From Acerihabitans sp035013185 (GTDB lineage Bacteria > Pseudomonadota > Gammaproteobacteria > Enterobacterales > Enterobacteriaceae): a stretch of 64,000 nucleotides of DNA. The stretch covers positions 62,001-126,000 of the forward strand of contig NZ_JAYGJO010000013.1 of the NCBI RefSeq assembly GCF_035013185.1. Reading direction: 5' to 3'. A model generated the notes under the pieces. That model saw only the letters and a list, made by a program, of their open reading frames with translations. It did not search any database and was not told where the DNA came from. The translations under genes were made by a program, and so were the position numbers. Below, piece by piece: positions 16,549 through 25,465 of the stretch. The stretch's first letter is position 1, and each line of letters starts with the position of its first letter.

Positions 16549-17354
16549 GCGCCCTTGCCCCGCCACCGTCCCGTCTGCGGGCGGATAATCTCACGCTCGG
16601 GTATGATCGAAAAATCATCGCACGCGATCTGTCCATCGATATCCCCGATGGCGAACTGACGGTGATTATCGGACCGAATGCCTGCGGTAAATCGACCTTG
16701 CTGCGCGCCCTTAGCCGCCTGATGCGCCCCGAACAAGGCATGGTATGGCTGGATGGTCGGGCCATCAATAGTTACGCCACTAAAGAGGTGGCGAGGCGCC
16801 TTGGGCTTTTACCGCAAAGTTCCCAGGCGCCCGGCGATATTACGGTGGCGGATTTGGTGGCACGCGGGCGCTATCCGCACCAAAAGCTGTTTAGCCGCTG
16901 GGACGCGGATGATGAACGGGCGGTGGCACAGGCGATGCAGGATACCGGCGTCGGTGAACTGGCTGGCCGGCTGGTGGATACACTCTCTGGCGGACAGCGC
17001 CAACGGGTATGGATCGCTATGGTGCTGGCGCAGCAAACGCCGCTATTACTGTTGGATGAGCCGACTACCTGGCTCGATATTGCCCATCAAATTGATCTGC
17101 TGGAATTATTACTTGAGCTAAACCATAGCGGCGACCATACGCTGGTCGTCGTACTCCACGATCTGAACCATGCCTGCCGCTACGCTAGCCATCTGGTCGC
17201 CATGCGCGACGGGCGGATCGTTGCCCAAGGGGCACCAACGGAGATCGTTACCGCCCAACTGGTGGAGCAGGTGTTTGGCCTGCGCTGTGTGATCATCGAC
17301 GATCCGGTATCCCATACACCGCTGATCGTGCCGCTTGGCCGCGCCCAGCACTAA
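16545..17354 (+). CDS. fepC: Ferric-enterobactin ABC transporter ATPase FepC
   Basis: FepC hydrolyses ATP to drive FepDG. The 269-residue protein begins at the ATG at 16545, which overlaps the fepG stop and has CAGGGAG upstream; the same frame is open much further upstream inside fepG, but that part is a shadow. It shows Walker A GPNACGKST (43-51), the Q-loop (LLPQSSQ), signature LSGGQRQRVWIA, Walker B LLLLDEPTTWLD and the switch His in VVLHDLNH. It is the last gene of fepDGC and converges on the entF scar and ybdZ/fes. fepE, which lies nearby in E. coli, is absent. Confidence 0.95.
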   Translation: MSALAPPPSRLRADNLTLGYDRKIIARDLSIDIPDGELTVIIGPNACGKSTLLRALSRLMRPEQGMVWLDGRAINSYATKEVARRLGLLPQSSQAPGDITVADLVARGRYPHQKLFSRWDADDERAVAQAMQDTGVGELAGRLVDTLSGGQRQRVWIAMVLAQQTPLLLLDEPTTWLDIAHQIDLLELLLELNHSGDHTLVVVLHDLNHACRYASHLVAMRDGRIVAQGAPTEIVTAQLVEQVFGLRCVIIDDPVSHTPLIVPLGRAQH

Positions 17355-17364
17355 GGGATCGCGG

Positions 17365-17484
17365 TCAATGGCCGGCCCCAGTGTTAAACCTTCTTAATAC
17401 TAGGTTCAATAGCGGCCCAAGCGACTGAAATGATGCGGGAGAGATAATATCCACATGAGCACAATCCAGCTCATGTATCTTGAG
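17365..17484 (-). pseudogene. C-terminal remnant of entF (enterobactin NRPS)
   Basis: After the ybdZ stop, in another frame, about 35-40 codons read SRYVDKLKIHELDCAHVDII and on through SPASFQSLGPLLNL to a stop at 17365. This matches the extreme C-terminus of EntF, where the thioesterase domain ends with a DCAHVDIISPG-type sequence. Some 1,250 residues (condensation, adenylation, carrier and most of the thioesterase) are gone. The order fes-ybdZ-entF converging on fepC is that of E. coli, so this is a deletion scar at the native place. Confidence 0.8.
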
Positions 17485-17485
17485 C

Positions 17486-17698
17486 TTATCTACGTAGCGC
17501 GACCAGGTTTGCCGGACGCCTATCCATCCAAGGGCTCTCAAGCCACTCGACACACTCGGCGCGCGGCGACGGGCCGAACACCGACGTCCAGCCGGCAGGT
17601 ACCGAGCTGAAATCCGGCCATAGGCTGTACTGCCGCTGTTCATTGTGTCGTACCCGACAAACTTGCGCCGGATCGTCAAACGGATTTAATTGTTCCAA
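17486..17698 (-). CDS. ybdZ: MbtH-like protein YbdZ, with TTG start
   Basis: MbtH-like proteins bind the adenylation domain of their NRPS (here EntF) and help it fold. The 70-residue product contains NPFDD, QYSLWPDFSSVPAGW and a C-terminal RPANLV, as in the family. E. coli YbdZ has 72 residues, so this copy looks full length. The start is inferred to be a TTG at 17698, because a very strong GGGGAGGG site lies four bases upstream and no ATG fits; it overlaps the end of fes by 23 bases. Its partner entF survives only as a scar, so the protein is an orphan, either decaying or serving another NRPS elsewhere. Confidence 0.85.
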   Translation of the reverse strand: MEQLNPFDDPAQVCRVRHNEQRQYSLWPDFSSVPAGWTSVFGPSPRAECVEWLESPWMDRRPANLVALRR

Positions 17699-18980
17699 AT
17701 AACCCTCCCCAAAGCGCGACCAGTCCATCCAGCAATCCACCACGCCAGCACAACGCATCATGACCACCGTCCACTATCCGGTAATCCACCTGATGGCCGG
17801 CAAAACGCAGCGCCTCGACGGCCCGATCGTTAACCTGCCGTACCAGCGGCTCCCTGGCACCAGCCTCGATAAATAACTTAAGACCCTGACCGGCCCCCAA
17901 CCCGTGATCAATATCTGCCAACAACCGGCAGGACGCATCGGCGCGTCCCTTACTGGTGACATCACGATTGGGCCACCAAAACGATCCGGATTGACTCAGC
18001 ACACAGCCAAACAGCCTAGGCCAATGCAACGCCGCATACATCGCCGACAAACCACCGAAACTTTGCCCCACCACCACCGTCGAGGCGGCGTCGGCACGGT
18101 AAGGCGCCCACTTCGCCACCTGGGGCAATAACTCCAGCCGCACCGCCTGCCAAAACGCCGGATTGCAGGTTAACTCCCGCTCCCGCTGACGAGTATCGAT
18201 CGCGTCCACCAAGACATACACCGCGGCAGGCAGTTCGCCCGACTGCGTCAATGCGATCAACGGCGACCACAGCGGCATTTGCCGGGCCCAAAACTGCCCG
18301 TCGAGCAACAGTGCCACTGGACGCCGGGTTGCCTGGCGCAGCCCGGTGGTAAAAATCCAAACATCACGACTATTACCCAGTAGTTCACTCTGCCAGCGAT
18401 GCCGTTCCAACGAGGCTGGTGCGGGTAACGGCGGCAACGTACGGCCGGCTAACGGGCCGACGCGATCAAATGTCGCCCATGCTGTCTGTGCCGGTGCCTG
18501 CGGCATATGCAGTCCGGAGACCTGATGGCCGCGTCCACCCGTCCAGGCCGGCAAGGGATTAAGCGGGTCGGCAACGGCGCCGGACAACACGCCGCGCCAC
18601 CCATCACGCAAGGCGACGGGATCCAAAGGTTCCCCTGACGCGAGGCCACTAAAGGCGGCATTATCGCAACAGGGGATAAAACAGTAGCTTCCCCGCCAGC
18701 CCGAACCCAATATCGTCTGCCAGCACCAAACATCGGTACCGTCAATCCGCGCCAGACTTTGCGGCGCGGTACGGCTGTGATGATCCGTCATACCACAGAT
18801 ATACACCCAGACCCGCCGGATCGCCGACGCACGCCCACTACCTATGGGATCGCGCCACAGGAATGTCACAGCACAAAATCCAGGTGAGTGCGGCTCCACC
18901 CACGGCGTGCCCCGTTGCGCCACCTCTCGCCACCAGTCATCACTGCCCACATCGCGGCGGGCCAACATCACACTACGCAT
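17676..18980 (-). CDS. fes: Enterobactin esterase Fes
   Basis: Fes hydrolyses the trilactone of imported ferric enterobactin in the cytoplasm so that iron is released. The 434-residue product aligns with E. coli Fes over its whole length: VTFLWRDP and RRVWVYICGMTDHH near the N-terminus, NSRDVWIFTTG, the nucleophile motif GQSFGGLSAMYA, LSQSGSFWWPNRD, and GGHDALCWRGG, whose His completes the alpha/beta-hydrolase triad. The first ATG (18980) and a second four codons later are both possible; neither has a strong ribosome site. It is divergent from fepA across a Fur-type promoter. It lets the cell use the siderophore even though synthesis is lost. Confidence 0.94.
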   Translation of the reverse strand: MRSVMLARRDVGSDDWWREVAQRGTPWVEPHSPGFCAVTFLWRDPIGSGRASAIRRVWVYICGMTDHHSRTAPQSLARIDGTDVWCWQTILGSGWRGSYCFIPCCDNAAFSGLASGEPLDPVALRDGWRGVLSGAVADPLNPLPAWTGGRGHQVSGLHMPQAPAQTAWATFDRVGPLAGRTLPPLPAPASLERHRWQSELLGNSRDVWIFTTGLRQATRRPVALLLDGQFWARQMPLWSPLIALTQSGELPAAVYVLVDAIDTRQRERELTCNPAFWQAVRLELLPQVAKWAPYRADAASTVVVGQSFGGLSAMYAALHWPRLFGCVLSQSGSFWWPNRDVTSKGRADASCRLLADIDHGLGAGQGLKLFIEAGAREPLVRQVNDRAVEALRFAGHQVDYRIVDGGHDALCWRGGLLDGLVALWGGLFGTIKSV

Positions 18981-19293
18981 AGTTTAGGGTACCGTGCAAA
19001 TGGGAAACTTAATACTATTGATAATTATTTCGATTTGCAATAGTGTGTAAAAAGTCATTTTTGGACCGCAATCGTATTTATAACAGCGGACAAAAAGGCG
19101 CTTGGCAACGCCGAACAACTCCTTATTAACATAGCGTTAACATGGAACAACTCGGCACCGCCGCCGTCGGGCTACCCCGCATCGGGGCTGCTCATAGTGT
19201 GACTTCCACAGACCTTTTTACCGTTGCAGCACGCCCCATCGCGTCAATACGTGCTTTTGAGAACGGCAATTCTTTATCTTTTAAAGGGATACT
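18981..19293. promoter_or_regulatory. fes/fepA divergent promoter region with Fur-like box
   Basis: This 313-base interval separates fes and fepA. TGATAATTATTTCGA at 19019-19033 matches the 7-1-7 Fur core at 12 of 15 positions by my count, near the fes side, and is embedded in AT-rich sequence with possible -10 elements. The rest holds no ORF I can support. AAAGGGA before the fepA ATG is its ribosome site. Confidence 0.6.
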
Positions 19294-21540
19294 ATGAACA
19301 TCAGGTTAGCGCATTACTCCTTGGCGACCCTTATTGGACTGGGCCTAGGCACCCCAGGACTCTTATTGGCCGCCATCACCGATGATGGAAAACCGGCGGG
19401 CACCGCCACCGGCGACACAATAGTCGTGACCGCTGCACAACAAAATTTACAGGCGCCGGGGGTTTCCACCATCAGCGCTGACGAGATAAAAAAACGCCCA
19501 CCGGCGCGAGATGTATCGGAAATTATCCGCACCATGCCCGGCGTAAACCTGACCGGCAACTCCACCAGCGGCCAACGCGGCAACAACCGCCAGATCGATA
19601 TCCGCGGCATGGGACCGGAGAACACCTTGGTATTGATTGACGGTCTGCCGGTCAGCAGCCGTAACTCGGTACGCCAGGGTTGGCGCGGCGAAAGGGATAC
19701 CCGAGGCGACACCGCATGGGTACCACCGGAGATGATTGAACGAATTGAAGTACTGCGCGGACCGGCAGCCGCGCTCTACGGCAACGGCGCCGCTGGTGGT
19801 GTCGTGAACATCATCACCAAACGGAACGCCACCCGGCAATGGCATGGTTCCTGGAATACCTATCTGAATATGCCCCAGCATGATGATGAAGGTGCCACCA
19901 GACGCACCAACTTCGGCCTCGCTGGACCGCTGGGCGACGCTTTCAGTTTCCGCCTGACTGGCGGTTACAGTAAAACCCAGGCCGATGCACAGGATATTAA
20001 CGCCGGACATCAGTCCCTACGCACCGGTACCTATGCCGACACCATACCCGCCGGGCGCGAAGGGGTGATTGATAAAAATATCGATGCCCTTTTCCGTTGG
20101 GATTTGGCGCCGTTGCACTCCCTGGAATATGAGACCACTTATAGCCGCCAGGGCAACCTGTACGCCGGCGATACCCAAAACACCAATACCAGTACCCTGG
20201 TAAAAGATAACTATGGCAACGAGACCAACCGGATTTACCGGCAAACCCACGCCTTGACCTATCGCGGCACCTCGGATAGCGGCATCAGCACCATGGATTA
20301 CCTACAATACGAACGTACCAAAAACACCCGCTTAAACGAAGGGCTGGCCGGCGGCACCGAAGGCATCTTCGCCAACGATGATTACTCCACCATCGAGCTC
20401 GACAACCTTCTGGCGCACACGGAAATCAGCATTCCCTTCCAACTGGGGGTTAACCAGACCGCCACCTTCGGCAGCGAGTGGAATCAGCAGAAAATGAAGG
20501 ACCCCTCCTCCAACACCCAAACACTGTTGGGTGGTGCAATCCCCGGGATCTCGAGCACCGGACGCAGCCCCTATTCCTCGGCAGAGATCTTTTCACTGTT
20601 CGCCGATGATAATATGGAGCTCACTGACAGCACCATGCTGGTGCCCGGCCTGCGTTTCGACCACCACTCCATTGTAGGTAACAACTGGAGCCCATCGCTG
20701 AATCTATCCCAAGGCCTCGGCGACGACTTCACGCTTAAAATGGGAATCGCTCGTGCCTACAAAGCGCCTAGCCTGTTCCAGACCAATCCCAACTACCTAC
20801 TGTATAGCCGTGGCCAAGGCTGCGCTGCCAGCACCGGCGGCTGCTACCTCATGGGGAATAAAGACCTGGATGCGGAAACCAGTATCAACAAAGAGATCGG
20901 GCTGGAGTTCAAACACGACGGCTACCAGGCGGGCATAACCTATTTCCGCAATGATTACCGCAACAAGATCGAGGCGGGGTATCTCCCTTCCGGCGTATCG
21001 TCCACCGGTGCGGCGGATATCTATCGCTGGGAAAACGTACCAAAAGCAGTAGTACAGGGATTGGAAGGCACGCTGAATATTCCTGTCAGCACCAATATCA
21101 CGTTAAGCAATAACATCACCTACATGTTGGAAAGCAAAAACAAGGAGACCGGTGACTATCTGTCAATTATTCCGCAGTACACACTGAACTCAACCTTAAG
21201 CTGGCAGCTAAACCAAGATCTCTCGCTACAATCCACCCTGGCATGGTATGGCCGACAGAAACCGAAAAAATACAATTACAAGGGTGAACGTATTACCGGC
21301 AGCGAAAGGCATGAGGTCAGCCCCTACTCGGTTATCGGTCTTAGCGGCACCTATGACATGACCAAATACGCCAGCCTGACCCTAGGCATCGACAATCTGT
21401 TCGACAAGCGCCAGTTTCGCGCCGGCAATGCCCAAACCACCGGTAACGCTGCCACCAACGCCTACATGTACGGCGCTGGTGCCGCCACTTACAACGAACC
21501 GGGCCGAACATTTTATCTAAGCCTGAACACCCACTTCTGA
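19294..21540 (+). CDS. fepA: TonB-dependent ferric-enterobactin receptor FepA
   Basis: This is the outer-membrane gated porin for ferric enterobactin. The 748-residue protein has an N-terminal export signal (hydrophobic to about residue 27), a TonB box (DTIVVTA, around 42-48) and a plug domain (DVSEIIRTMPGVNLTGN, DIRGMGPENTLVLIDGLPV, ERIEVLRGPAAALYGNGAAGGVVNIITKR). A long beta-barrel then ends in NEPGRTFYLSLNTHF with the terminal Phe needed for assembly. Length is close to E. coli FepA. It is divergent from fes as in E. coli; entD, which follows fepA there, is absent here. A perfect terminator follows. Confidence 0.94.
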   Translation: MNIRLAHYSLATLIGLGLGTPGLLLAAITDDGKPAGTATGDTIVVTAAQQNLQAPGVSTISADEIKKRPPARDVSEIIRTMPGVNLTGNSTSGQRGNNRQIDIRGMGPENTLVLIDGLPVSSRNSVRQGWRGERDTRGDTAWVPPEMIERIEVLRGPAAALYGNGAAGGVVNIITKRNATRQWHGSWNTYLNMPQHDDEGATRRTNFGLAGPLGDAFSFRLTGGYSKTQADAQDINAGHQSLRTGTYADTIPAGREGVIDKNIDALFRWDLAPLHSLEYETTYSRQGNLYAGDTQNTNTSTLVKDNYGNETNRIYRQTHALTYRGTSDSGISTMDYLQYERTKNTRLNEGLAGGTEGIFANDDYSTIELDNLLAHTEISIPFQLGVNQTATFGSEWNQQKMKDPSSNTQTLLGGAIPGISSTGRSPYSSAEIFSLFADDNMELTDSTMLVPGLRFDHHSIVGNNWSPSLNLSQGLGDDFTLKMGIARAYKAPSLFQTNPNYLLYSRGQGCAASTGGCYLMGNKDLDAETSINKEIGLEFKHDGYQAGITYFRNDYRNKIEAGYLPSGVSSTGAADIYRWENVPKAVVQGLEGTLNIPVSTNITLSNNITYMLESKNKETGDYLSIIPQYTLNSTLSWQLNQDLSLQSTLAWYGRQKPKKYNYKGERITGSERHEVSPYSVIGLSGTYDMTKYASLTLGIDNLFDKRQFRAGNAQTTGNAATNAYMYGAGAATYNEPGRTFYLSLNTHF

Positions 21541-21575
21541 GGCCAATCGATTAAAGGAGAACAATGCAGAGTGAC

Positions 21576-21604
21576 AAATTAGCCGTGATATTCACGGCTA
21601 ATTT
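21576..21604. terminator. Terminator between fepA and the convergent XRE regulator
   Basis: A perfect 13-bp inverted repeat, AAATTAGCCGTGA and its complement, has a 3-base loop. A-rich and T-rich ends allow it to act in both directions; it overlaps the last codons of the regulator by a few bases. Confidence 0.75.
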
Positions 21605-22470
21605 GAACACGATAAGTCGCTCCCCGTCAGCTTCGCCAGCGCCTCGGCGCTGTTTTCATCATCCGGAATATACACCAGCAGCCGATCACCATTACGAGGA
21701 GCTGACCACCAGTTATTCTGCCGCAGGTTCATCGCGCCAACATTCGGATGGAAAAACCGCTTCACCTGGTTATCAATGCCTCGAATTTCATAACGCTGCC
21801 AGATTTCCCTAAACTCCTCTGAGTTAGAAAGCAGACGGTCCAGCAGTGATTTCCAGTGCGGATCCTCATGATTCTCGCCCATTTGCGAGCGAAACATCGC
21901 CACCATGTTTGGCATTAGCGTTTCCCAGTCCAACATCGAGCTGCGCCAGCCGCTGTGGGTAAATGCCAACAGGATACAGTTGCGATCGTGTTCCGGGATA
22001 GCCTGTATATCGATATTAATCAGCCGACGCCAAGCCTGGTTATAGCCGAGAATATCGAAGCGCGAAGTCTGAACCATTGCCGGGAACGGGTTCAGCGCAT
22101 TGAGCATGATCTGTGCGTGCGCCGACACCTTCTGACACACTCTGGCTGCGGTCTGAACCGATGCGCTATGCCCTGCCAGCGAAAATACATGCTGGGTTTC
22201 CGCTTCATTACACTGTAATGCCATGGCGATAGCTGCCAAGGTTTTGGTTGAGGCGTTAACCTGACGCCCCTGCTCAAGCCACGTGTACCAGGTAACCCCC
22301 ACGTCCGCCAACTGCGCAACCTCTTCGCGCCTCAGGCCCGGTGTACGACGGTTTCTCATCCGGGGAAGTCCGAGCCGGTTAGGATCAAGGCTTTCACGGC
22401 GACGGCGAAGAAACGCCCCCAGTAACTGACGATTATTTTGGTCAGCAGGAATAACAAGAGATTCAGGCAT
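21598..22470 (-). CDS. XRE-family regulator with MmyB-like ligand-binding domain
   Basis: The 290-residue protein has an N-terminal helix-turn-helix of the DUF/MmyB type (residues about 12-80: LGAFLRRRRESL, RTPGLRREEVAQLADVGVTWYTWLEQGR). The C-terminal domain has the pattern of the MmyB-like fatty-acid-binding fold (NALNPFPAMVQTSRFDILGYNQAW... HPNVGAMNLRQNNW). Such regulators usually repress a divergent neighbour and respond to a small hydrophobic ligand. The divergent neighbour here is an MFS pump, so it is probably that pump's regulator (inference). The ATG at 22470 with GGAG upstream is favoured over an in-frame start 16 codons earlier. Confidence 0.88.
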   Translation of the reverse strand: MPESLVIPADQNNRQLLGAFLRRRRESLDPNRLGLPRMRNRRTPGLRREEVAQLADVGVTWYTWLEQGRQVNASTKTLAAIAMALQCNEAETQHVFSLAGHSASVQTAARVCQKVSAHAQIMLNALNPFPAMVQTSRFDILGYNQAWRRLINIDIQAIPEHDRNCILLAFTHSGWRSSMLDWETLMPNMVAMFRSQMGENHEDPHWKSLLDRLLSNSEEFREIWQRYEIRGIDNQVKRFFHPNVGAMNLRQNNWWSAPRNGDRLLVYIPDDENSAEALAKLTGSDLSCSN

Positions 22471-22587
22471 GGCGAGGACTCCGGACGACACTGGTAGCAT
22501 TGATACTAGGATAACCAAAAACTGGTACCCGTTTTATTAATCGTTGATCCTAAGCCTCTCTCTTCGTGATGACAAGGCGTTAACCTG

Positions 22588-24048
22588 ATGAAAACCGGTT
22601 TTGATTCCCCAACCCTGGGCCGCAGTGGTCTGCTGGTCTTACTGGCGGGTCAGTTGCTACCGATGATTGATTTTTCCATCGTCAACGTGGCATTGGACGC
22701 CATGTCCGCCACGTTGCATGCGTCCTCCATTCAGTTAGCGTTGATTGTGGCGGTTTACGGTATCGCCTTCGCCGTGAGCCTGGCCACAGGAGGGCGAATG
22801 GGTGATAACTACGGCCGCCGTCGCGTATTTACGCTAGGCGTGGTGCTGTTTGGCGCCGCCTCACTGCTGTGCGGCGTCGCTAACTCAGTCTGGCTACTGT
22901 TGCTCGCTCGCGCATTGCAGGGCATTGGTGCGGCGCTGGTCGTGCCACAAATTCTTGCCACACTGCATGTGTGTTTGCACGGCCGGGAACATACTCGTGC
23001 CATCGGCCTGTATGGCGGTATCGGCGGGTTGGCCTTCATTGTCGGTCAAGTATTGGGCGGATTCCTGATTTTCGCCAATATTGGCGGCTACGGCTGGCGC
23101 AGCGTTTTTCTGATTAATATTCCACTGTGCCTGCTGATCGTCTTATTGGCCTCACGCACCATCCCTGAAACCAAAAAATCCCGACAGGTCTCGATTGATT
23201 TATCCGGCACGCTGCTGCTGGCCGGTGCCATTGGTTGCCTGCTGGTTGCGCTGGCGTTGGGTCCATTACTACACTGGTCGTGGCCGTGCATTCTTTTGCT
23301 TGCCGCCTTCCCACTGTTACTCAATCGCTTGTGGTGGGTAGAAGTCACGCTGGAAAACAACCAAGGTTCGCCTTTACTGCCACCCAGCCTGATCCGTCTC
23401 AACGGTGTGCGATTCGGCCTGTCGATTGCCGTGCTATTTTTCTCCTGCTGGAGCGGCTTTATGTTTGCCGTGGCCCTGACACTCCAGTCCGGACTGGGTA
23501 TGACGCCCTTTCAGTCCGGCAATGCCTTTATTGTCTTGGGCACGGCCTATTTTCTTGGTTCAATGTACTCTACTCGCGCGGTGGAAAAGTGGGGCAAATT
23601 AACAACACTGCTAACGGGTTGTACTCTACAAATGGCCGGTTTGTTGGCATTAATGGCCACCTTCCAGATCGCCTGGCCTGATGTCGGCGCGCTGGCATTG
23701 GGCCCGGCAACGGCATTGATTGGTTTAGGCCAATCTTTTATTGTTAGCTGCTTTTATCGCATTGGCCTGTCGGACGTACCAAAAGATCATGCCGGGGCCG
23801 GCAGTGCCCTGTTGTCCACCGTGCAGCAAGCGGCGTTTGGCCTGGGCCCGATGCTACTGGGCACGGTTTATACCCTGGTGCTTCAACAGCATGGCAACTA
23901 TAAAACCGCCGTCCTTGCTGTGTTAATTGCTGAATGGATCCTGATGTTGGTTTTGGTGGTTCGGGCAGTAATATCACGACATCAAATTCCGGCGCTACCA
24001 AGCCAAGACGCGGCGCGCGATCACCGGACTCGCAGCAGGTCCGGTTAA
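22588..24048 (+). CDS. MFS drug transporter, DHA2 (EmrB/QacA) type
   Basis: The 486-residue protein has about 14 predicted membrane helices, motif A (GGRMGDNYGRRRVFTLG) after helix 2 and the DHA2 helix-5 pattern GPxxGG in the modified form VGQVLGGFL. It is likely a proton-driven efflux pump for toxic organic compounds, exporting across the inner membrane; the substrate is unknown. It is divergent from the XRE/MmyB-like regulator, 117 bases away. Its 3' end overlaps the first partial copy of the local repeat (24017-24060), so the last ~10 codons derive from repeat sequence, a small oddity. Confidence 0.9.
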   Translation: MKTGFDSPTLGRSGLLVLLAGQLLPMIDFSIVNVALDAMSATLHASSIQLALIVAVYGIAFAVSLATGGRMGDNYGRRRVFTLGVVLFGAASLLCGVANSVWLLLLARALQGIGAALVVPQILATLHVCLHGREHTRAIGLYGGIGGLAFIVGQVLGGFLIFANIGGYGWRSVFLINIPLCLLIVLLASRTIPETKKSRQVSIDLSGTLLLAGAIGCLLVALALGPLLHWSWPCILLLAAFPLLLNRLWWVEVTLENNQGSPLLPPSLIRLNGVRFGLSIAVLFFSCWSGFMFAVALTLQSGLGMTPFQSGNAFIVLGTAYFLGSMYSTRAVEKWGKLTTLLTGCTLQMAGLLALMATFQIAWPDVGALALGPATALIGLGQSFIVSCFYRIGLSDVPKDHAGAGSALLSTVQQAAFGLGPMLLGTVYTLVLQQHGNYKTAVLAVLIAEWILMLVLVVRAVISRHQIPALPSQDAARDHRTRSRSG

Positions 24049-24265
24049 AGGGAAAGCACCCCATGGCACGCTAAGCCCGCGATCACCGACGCTCAAGCAA
24101 ACCGTGTAAAAGGGAAAGCGCGCCAATGGGGTCGAATTGGCCGTGATGTTTCCGGCCAACCGAGGTCCCATGGCACGCTACGCCCGCGATCACCGATGCT
24201 CAAGCAAACCGTGTAAAAGGGAAAGCGCGCGATCACCGAACCCGCAGCAAGCCCTGTACCAAAAT
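24017..24265. repeat. Cluster of ~65 bp repeat copies (two full, two partial)
   Basis: Two near-identical copies lie at 24059-24123 and 24167-24230 (start CCCATGGCACGCTA, core GCGATCACCGA, end CAAGCAAACCGTGTAAAAGG plus GAAAGCGC). A diverged 3' half lies at 24017-24060, inside the end of the MFS gene, and a 5'-core fragment follows copy two at 24228-24262. Between the full copies is a small hairpin (TTGGCCG/CGGCCAA). A further copy lies beyond the next gene at 25383-25450. The element is non-coding, and I do not recognise it. Confidence 0.8.
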
Positions 24266-24353
24266 CGACCGACTCAACCGCGAGATTTTACAAGCATATC
24301 GCGATTAATCGTGAGAAAGTTTCGCAACAACACTGACATTCGAGGAATGACCT

Positions 24354-25355
24354 GTGGCACAACTTTCATTAGAAGATACCCGCATCCTGGCACAAAACAT
24401 CCTACGCCATCATGATTTCAGTGAAGAACAGGTAGCAGCCATCGCCGACGTTATGGTCGCTGGCCAACGAGACGAATGCGCCTCCCACGGTTTGTACCGC
24501 CTGTTAGGCTGTATTGCTACCCTCAACGCCGGCAAAGTGGTACCCGACGCACAACCAGAAATTATCGATGTCGCCCCGGCGTTACTAAAGGTGGATGCCA
24601 AAGGCGGCTTCTCGCCCCTGGCGTTCCGGCGGGGACTGCCGCTGGCGTTGGAAAAAGCCCGACAAAATGGCTTATCCGCTTTTGCCATCAACCACTGTGT
24701 CCATTTTTCCGCCCTGTGGGTGGAAATTGAGGACATCACCGCCGCGGGCATGGTCGCGCTGGCCTGCAACCCCAGCCATGCCTGGGTAGCACCCGCGGGC
24801 GGCAGCAAACCGCTGTTCGGTACCAACCCTTTCGCCTTTGGCTGGCCACGTGCCGGACAATTGCCCTTTGTTTTTGATTTTGCCACCAGCGCCATTGCCA
24901 GGGGTGACATTGAATTGCATCGACGGGAAGAAAGACCCGTACCCCTCGGCTGGGGAATAAACGATGGCGGCCAACCCACCACCGATGCTGCAGCGATATT
25001 GTCGGGGGCCATGCTGACCTTTGGCGGCCACAAGGGTTCCGCGCTCTCAGCCATGATTGAACTGATTGCCGGCCCGTTAATCGGCGATTTCACCAGTGCT
25101 GAGTCCAAAGACTGGGACCATGGCGCCGGCGCACTGCCTTATCACGGGGAACTGATTATTATCCTAGACCCACAGCGTTTTCTTGGCGACCAGGCCACGG
25201 AACATCTCGCCCGTGCCGAACCGCTGTTCACTGCCATGGCGCAAAACGGCCGGTTACCCTCGCAGCGTCGTTATGAGGCCCGTCAACGCAGCCAACAACA
25301 GGGGATCACTCTACCGGATACACTCTATCGTGATTTACTGGCGCTACTGGATTAA
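24354..25355 (+). CDS. Ldh2-family (malate/L-lactate dehydrogenase-like) oxidoreductase
   Basis: The 333-residue NAD(P)-dependent enzyme belongs to the Ldh2/MDH2/DpkA group, which includes malate, ureidoglycolate and delta-1-piperideine-2-carboxylate reductases. Visible signatures are GQRDECASHGLYRLLG (substrate-binding His/Ser/Arg area), INHCVHFSALW, PAGGSKPLFGTNPFAFGWP, DFATSAIARGDI and FGGHKGSALSAMIELIAG. The sequence is closest in feel to the cyclic-imine (DpkA-like) subgroup, but the substrate cannot be fixed by eye. The GTG start at 24354 has GAGGA eight bases upstream and no better ATG. It is flanked on both sides by copies of the ~65 bp repeat, hinting at past insertion or exchange of this segment. 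Confidence 0.88.
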   Translation: MAQLSLEDTRILAQNILRHHDFSEEQVAAIADVMVAGQRDECASHGLYRLLGCIATLNAGKVVPDAQPEIIDVAPALLKVDAKGGFSPLAFRRGLPLALEKARQNGLSAFAINHCVHFSALWVEIEDITAAGMVALACNPSHAWVAPAGGSKPLFGTNPFAFGWPRAGQLPFVFDFATSAIARGDIELHRREERPVPLGWGINDGGQPTTDAAAILSGAMLTFGGHKGSALSAMIELIAGPLIGDFTSAESKDWDHGAGALPYHGELIIILDPQRFLGDQATEHLARAEPLFTAMAQNGRLPSQRRYEARQRSQQQGITLPDTLYRDLLALLD

Positions 25356-25382
25356 GAGAAGGATCTTGGCGGCGTGCCCCTA

Positions 25383-25450
25383 CCCATGGCACGCTAAGCC
25401 CGTCGACACCGGCGCTCGAAGCAAACCGTGTAAAGGGAAAACGCACCATG
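25383..25450. repeat. Third full copy of the ~65 bp repeat
   Basis: CCCATGGCACGCTAAGCCCG opens the copy, followed by a slightly diverged centre and GCAAACCGTGTAAAGGGAAA. It lies between the Ldh2-like gene and the 3' end of malT, in the same orientation as the copies at 24059 and 24167. Confidence 0.8.
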
Positions 25451-25465
25451 CGCTCCACTCCCCCA

